Shown here piece by piece: positions 60,401 through 64,000 of a DNA stretch of 64,000 bases. The stretch's first letter is position 1. Each line of letters opens with the position of its first letter. The translations under genes were made by a program, and so were the position numbers. Origin of the DNA: Arbacia lixula (taxonomy: Eukaryota > Echinodermata > Echinoidea > Arbacioida > Arbaciidae); assembly GCA_963669155.1 (NCBI GenBank), contig OZ022581.1, forward strand, positions 17,166,027-17,230,026, written 5' to 3'. The notes below the pieces were generated by a model. It worked only from the letters and a program-made list of their open reading frames with translations. It did no database searches and was not told the origin of the DNA.

Positions 60401-61864
60401 ATTGGCATGCGCCGCAAATCGTCAGTTTGGTTCGCTTATTTTGGACATAATGCTTTTAAAGTAAAAAATTTCTACTCATATACACTCACAAACTTCCTGG
60501 ACAACCAGCAAACCCTGTAGTATCCTGATTTGAAAATTAATATGAGAAAAAAAATGTGATTATCCAGTCCTGTCAAAATGTTCCCATGTTGTAGCAGCGA
60601 TCTTGGAAAGTCGAAAATAGACTGCGCATGTGCGGTGTCGGCGCAGCAAACATGAATATTCAGGCTTTGCAGAGAGAGATTAATGAATATGCATGAAGCG
60701 ATGGGGGAAAGGATGTGCGTTTGTTTACAATCTGTCACCCCATCACTCATGCATATTCATTAATCTCTCTGCAAAGCCTAAATATTCATGTTTGCTGCAC
60801 CGACACCGCACATGCACAGTCTATTTTCGACTTTCCAAGATCGCTGCTACAACATGGGAACATTTTGACAGGACTGGATAATCACGTTTTTTTTCTCATA
60901 TTAATTTTCAAATCAGGATACTACAGGGTTTGCTGGTTGTCCAGGAAGTTTGTGAGTGTATATGAGTAGAAATTTTTTACTTTGAAAGCATTATGTCCAA
61001 AATAAGCAAACCAAACTGACGATTTGCGGCGCATGCCAATAGTTGAGTGTAGGGCTCCGGCGCTTCGCGGCGGAGCCCTGTAGGGTTAACCAATTGCGAG
61101 AACCTGTGCATAAACATCCAAGGTGACAGATGTAGTGTATATTTTAACACATAGACATAGTTGTTGGCACCTCTTTAAAAGCAGAATTACTTAAATTCCA
61201 TCTTAATACAAAGTTCAAAGTCTATTGCTAAACAAATAATTGGGTAGATTCTTAGTATCTTATCAGAATATATACAGCACTATATACAGCACTGAATTAC
61301 AAAGTCAGAAGTATAATTCCATTTATTTTAGCTCATGTTTTGTAAAATGTATGATCAACAGTCTCAGCTGGTCATGCTAGCAGACTACAACCCTATCCCA
61401 TCCTGCATTGTCATAGAAGAAGCATTACATGATGAAAAAATGAAGACATGTATTCAACTCGATTCAATGTCACATCACTCACTTGACATGACTCACCAGC
61501 TGCCACTCAGTGTTACTCACGAATGTTCTCACACAACAACCATGACAACATGCAAACACATTCAACACTGAAATCTGTTTTACAACGAACAAAAAAAAAA
61601 GTTCTTTCGAAATTAAAATACAAAATGTACAATTAGATACCCATGTCAACAATGGTATTTACAAAAACAACAGCATCAAGCTTGAACGTGTAACTTTTAC
61701 ACGTCACATCATAGAGAAGCATCATCAAACTCCCGTGAATTTACACGGGTGGGACCGAGCTCAATGACATTTGTGCATTGGCAACTCAATAGCGCGCTAT
61801 TCCCGACGTAAATATATTAAATAGAGACCAATACTTACAGCACGAGTATCTCGTGAACAGCCAT
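48670..61864 (-). CDS. SACM1L: SAC1 phosphatidylinositol-phosphate phosphatase, complete 19-exon gene
   Basis: SAC1 is an ER/Golgi membrane phosphatase that dephosphorylates PI4P, also PI3P (family knowledge). Exons in transcript order: 61864-61839, 60191-60094, 59615-59538, 58930-58803, 58149-58000, 57620-57561, 57003-56970, 56513-56326, 55472-55386, 54724-54656, 53980-53901, 53513-53415, 52599-52461, 52063-51988, 51343-51271, 50598-50505, 49957-49856, 49438-49378, 48806-48670. Phases agree throughout, giving 592 aa (human 587). The start reads [20 protein letters not shown]. Landmarks are [58 protein letters not shown] and the CX5R catalytic loop [15 protein letters not shown] (Cys388, Arg394). 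Two C-terminal hydrophobic segments (about 528-547 and 552-575) precede the tail KVKSD, a KxKxx COPI retrieval signal like human KEKID. Intron 16 is GC-AG. It is transcribed toward the unnamed gene (convergent). Confidence 0.96.
51368..51424 (+). repeat. (GA)n(CAGA)n microsatellite in SAC1 intron 14
   Basis: Pure GA then CAGA repeats 25 bp from exon 15's 5' boundary, followed by a purine-rich belt to about 51,690. Confidence 0.95.
52461..52599 (-). CDS. SACM1L: SAC1 exon 13, catalytic P-loop exon
   Basis: Carries the catalytic loop of the SAC domain. The acceptor TAG lies just right of 52599 and the donor GTAGGT starts at 52460. It encodes [17 protein letters not shown], then [15 protein letters not shown] and [13 protein letters not shown]. 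Both conserved cysteines and the Asp-Arg-Thr-Asn are intact, so an active phosphatase is expected. Degenerate copies of this exon lie upstream in the intron (52676-53060). Confidence 0.95.
52676..53060 (-). pseudogene. Decayed copies of SAC1 catalytic exon 13 in intron 12
   Basis: The best copy (about 52940-53035) aligns to exon 13 on the minus strand: TATTTCTTGAT, then CTGCTAAAACATCAG (exon: CTGCTGAAGCACCAG), then GACTGCATTGACAAGACCAA (exon: GACTGCCTGGACAGGACAAA). About 27 bp encoding GVFRTNCM is deleted and stops are present. Shorter edge copies (CATTCATCAAGAAAT on the plus strand) lie at about 52691 and 52798. The repeated AGTTTGAAAGATATT follows two of them, so flanking intron was copied too. 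Confidence 0.8.
55517..55625. mobile_element. 109 bp palindromic hairpin element in SAC1 intron 8
   Basis: GGGGCCATATTCATGAAA mirrors TTTCATGAATATGGCCCC, and CCTAGTTAGTTACTA mirrors TAGTAACCAACTAGG. The loop is GTGCATCGAAATGCATGC, itself partly palindromic. Confidence 0.82.
55631..55918. mobile_element. ~290 bp MITE (GTATCACAAA ends), copy 2, in SAC1 intron 8
   Basis: CCTGTATCAC at the left and GTGATACAGG at the right. The core shares CTATAGCAACTTTGCGAT, AAGCCTATGCATGAT and ACAAGCTACGATCAATATCA with 31802-32103. It abuts the 109 bp hairpin almost directly. Confidence 0.82.
56750..56830 (-). pseudogene. Decayed copy of SAC1 exon 8 edge in intron 7
   Basis: On the minus strand ATAAGAATCAGAATCCTAAAT matches exon 8's ATAAGAATCGGTATCCTGAAT, and GATTTGACTACATC matches GGTTTGACTACATC, with ~20 bp inserted between them. 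It lies about 240 bp upstream (in the gene's sense) of the true exon 8. Confidence 0.72.
59027..59213. mobile_element. PAL-1 palindromic MITE, copy 11 (SAC1 intron 3)
   Basis: Foldback from TACACTACAGCTC to GAGCTGGAGTGTA with part of the right arm deleted, leaving 187 bp. It is the only PAL-1 copy found in the right half of the window. Confidence 0.86.
60344..61097. mobile_element. 736 bp foldback element with exact 9 bp target duplication (SAC1 intron 1)
   Basis: ACCAATTGC lies immediately outside both ends (60344-60352 and 61089-61097). The element (60353-61088) is two ~350 bp inverted arms (60353-60706 and 60738-61088) around a ~31 bp loop. Only scattered mismatches separate the arms. It starts TAACCCTACAGGG and ends CCCTGTAGGGTTA. 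Next to each tip is a second, 29 bp palindrome (AGGGCTCCGCCGC, TTC, GCGGCGGAGCCCT; one mismatch in the right copy). A 9 bp duplication with very long TIRs fits MULE/Foldback-type transposition (family knowledge). An 80-odd codon frame stays open in both arms, probably by symmetry. No transposase. Confidence 0.9.
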
Positions 61865-63210
61865 CGCGTCGAATATATTAATACCAGAAAAGGTTATAAT
61901 GAGTAATTTGCTCTTAAATCGGAACTAACTTAAAACATGGTTCGACTCCTACGGTCCAGCCAACTTTTAGCGTTACATCTGCAATTATGACCTTTGACAT
62001 AGGAGGTGTCATGCATGCTATACTTTGATGTTCAATCAAATAAGTTTGTACCGGTCCGTCCCGTTCCACCAATCTCGCACTGCCACATTGACACAGCAAC
62101 GTAATACATTCTACTGAATAGTACCATTTCTTCAAATGAAATTGTGATTGAACTAATGTAGATGAGTTGACAATATACTTTTCAGAGTCAAACGATAAAT
62201 ATTAAAGTGTAACACTGATATATAAACATTATATAGCCCTATCTTCTTGTTAAAAGGTAGTTGAATACTATTTATTTCTAATATTACTAATTATTTCCCC
62301 CCGTTACGTATATGAAAAATTTGATCTTTGCTTTAAAAATCATTTTTAAAAAACAAAACATATTTGACTGCCTCGATCCATGTAAAACCATTAACGAAGA
62401 TGACAAAGAATTTGGGGAAGCTAGACACCCGGGGCTAGACAACTAACTAAGAAAAGTTAATTTTTTTCACTAATCGGCTTATTTGAATGCATTCCTTCAT
62501 TTATTGATTAGACCATAGCTCATAATATGGGTGTCATCCAATGTTTCTTTCGTTTTTAAACTCTTGTTCAGTATCCTAGATGAAAAGATATATATTGGTA
62601 GTCAAATCACCATCACCATCAAGTAAGACTGTAAGTCTTATGACGTTGGGTACTACAGGGATTAAACTAGACAGTCTAATGGGGTGTAAGTGGGTGAAGA
62701 GCCACTCGACACACTCTACAACGTTGATTCAGGTGGTCACCCAACAAACATTGTGCTGTGTCTGTAGGAGGCAAGTGAAATGTCGCCCTCTATCAGCTTA
62801 AAATTTTGCCCAGGAAACTGAGAATATACATGTAGGCCTATGTCTTTTCCTCATGAAATGAGTTTTTTTGTGTGGGTTGGGTGGGGGACCGGAGGGGGGG
62901 GGGGGGCACTAAACTCGAGCTTGCTTTATTTGTTTTAATGATGATCCCATCAACATAACATATATTGTAAGGAAATTCAGGATAACGGATTGTTTTCGGC
63001 AGAAGTATCCATCACCACAACCACCACCAACACCACCACCAACAACAACAATAACAAAAGCAACTAAGCTACGTTATAATGATCCATTTTGTCTCCGGTT
63101 TTGTCTATCTGTCTGTCTGTCTCTATCTGTCTCTGTCTCCATCTCTGTCTGTATGTGTTTCTCTGTCTATGTCTCTGTCTCTCTGCCTGACGGTCTGTCT
63201 CTCTTTATGT

Positions 63211-63277
<67 letters not shown>

Positions 63278-64000
63278 ATGTTGTTCACTTAGTAAAAAAA
63301 AAAAAAGGACAATTTTCCTCCTCTCATTCCTCCCATCCCTCATTTCTCTAACAGTCATGCTCTCCTCCTCGCTTATCCCAGGAAGCCCTATCAGTGCTAT
63401 GAATTCTTTACACATGTGTAAGAACTCAGTATACTTTGCATGGCTCGGTACTGAGGGGGTGAACCGCTCTCTGCTCCCTGCACACACTCTAGACTCTACT
63501 GCAGAGTCGAAACGAAATCAGGCCAAGGGTGTGCTCCTGAGGTTCTCTTGTGTCCAAATAGGCGATTTCTGACTAGCTCCAACACGGGTCACTAATCCTC
63601 AATAAAGTACCAGCTTTGCGGCATAAAAAAAAGATATTAACACTGCTCGGAAGTAGGTCATTATTGGAATACAGGGAAGAAAGGATGTGATGATGGTTTA
63701 ATGCCCTATTTGTAGATTTACTTGGATTTGTTTATTTGGGCTCTGTCTTGGTGATCATTTTCACGTGGTATACCTTGTCAAAAACCAGATAATTACAATT
63801 ATAGCATTTTAGTAAGATCTTCTTTACCTGTTATTGATATAATCATATGGATGATAGTTTTGGACAAAATAGTGAACGTATAGCGGAGAATGGTAAACTA
63901 TTTATTGACGTTGTGATTTTGAACAAATTGCGAGAAAGTAGCGAGAATATAAGTCCTGATACAGTGACAGAACAACATAGATTCTAATATAATTACAATA
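61865..64000. other. Upstream flank of SAC1
   Basis: No exon was recognised. The SAC1 5' UTR and promoter should start just above 61,864. It contains a G-run at 62894-62908, an (ACC)n/(AAC)n stretch at 63003-63055 and a (TC)n microsatellite at 63221-63274. Confidence 0.5.
63221..63274 (+). repeat. (TC)n microsatellite
   Basis: 54 bp of uninterrupted TC, preceded by about 120 bp of imperfect CTGTCT/CTCTGTCT repeats. Confidence 0.95.

Noticed and set aside
60472-60969. Matching 84-92 residue frames in both arms of the SAC1 intron 1 foldback
   Set aside because: The two are the same sequence in inverted copies; no known domain, and symmetry alone explains the pair.

Overview
The window looks like a gene-bearing stretch of an invertebrate deuterostome nuclear genome, most likely an echinoderm such as a sea urchin (inference). 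It is AT-rich, has short exons in long introns, many G/C homopolymer runs and microsatellites, and a dense mix of small non-autonomous DNA transposons. The coding exons resemble human SLC9A, GGCT and SACM1L closely enough to assign without a search. I see no CRISPR array, rRNA, convincing tRNA or bacterial-type operon.

Layout. (1) 1-22,524, minus strand: the 5' part of a plasma-membrane type Na+/H+ exchanger (SLC9A family). Its second coding exon is at 423-725, with two alternative first coding exons at 6,328-6,559 and 22,260-22,524; later exons lie off the left edge. The long introns hold MITEs, foldbacks, a Tc1-type element with Sleeping Beauty-like ends, a LINE 3' fragment, tandem repeats and a 430 bp polypurine tract. 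(2) 22,525-27,514: intergenic, with a hAT-like MITE and a 681 bp inverted-repeat element. (3) 27,515-30,811 and 36,013-39,094, plus strand: two tandem gamma-glutamylcyclotransferase (GGCT) paralogues, each with three exons and identical intron phases. (4) 42,956-45,548, plus strand: a three-exon gene I cannot name, with a proline-rich segment followed by an RRM-like C-terminal region. (5) 48,670-61,864, minus strand: a complete 19-exon SAC1 phosphoinositide phosphatase gene (592 aa by my splicing), with the CX5R catalytic loop, two C-terminal membrane segments and a KxKxx retrieval tail. One of its introns is GC-AG. (6) 61,865-64,000: upstream sequence with microsatellites.

The genes do not form one pathway: ion exchange, glutathione-linked peptide turnover and ER/Golgi PI4P removal.

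The most interesting signals are structural. Degenerate copies of exon edges lie beside the true exons at four places in two unrelated genes: NHE exon 2, and SAC1 exons 8, 13 and 19. The SAC1 exon 13 ghost is a decayed copy of the catalytic exon. A 736 bp near-perfect foldback with an exact 9 bp target-site duplication sits in SAC1 intron 1. A palindromic MITE family, called PAL-1 here, occurs 11 times. The exchanger gene appears to swap signal peptide and first exon by alternative promoter use. All exon boundaries were read by eye from splice sites, phase and remembered homologues; no alignment was run.
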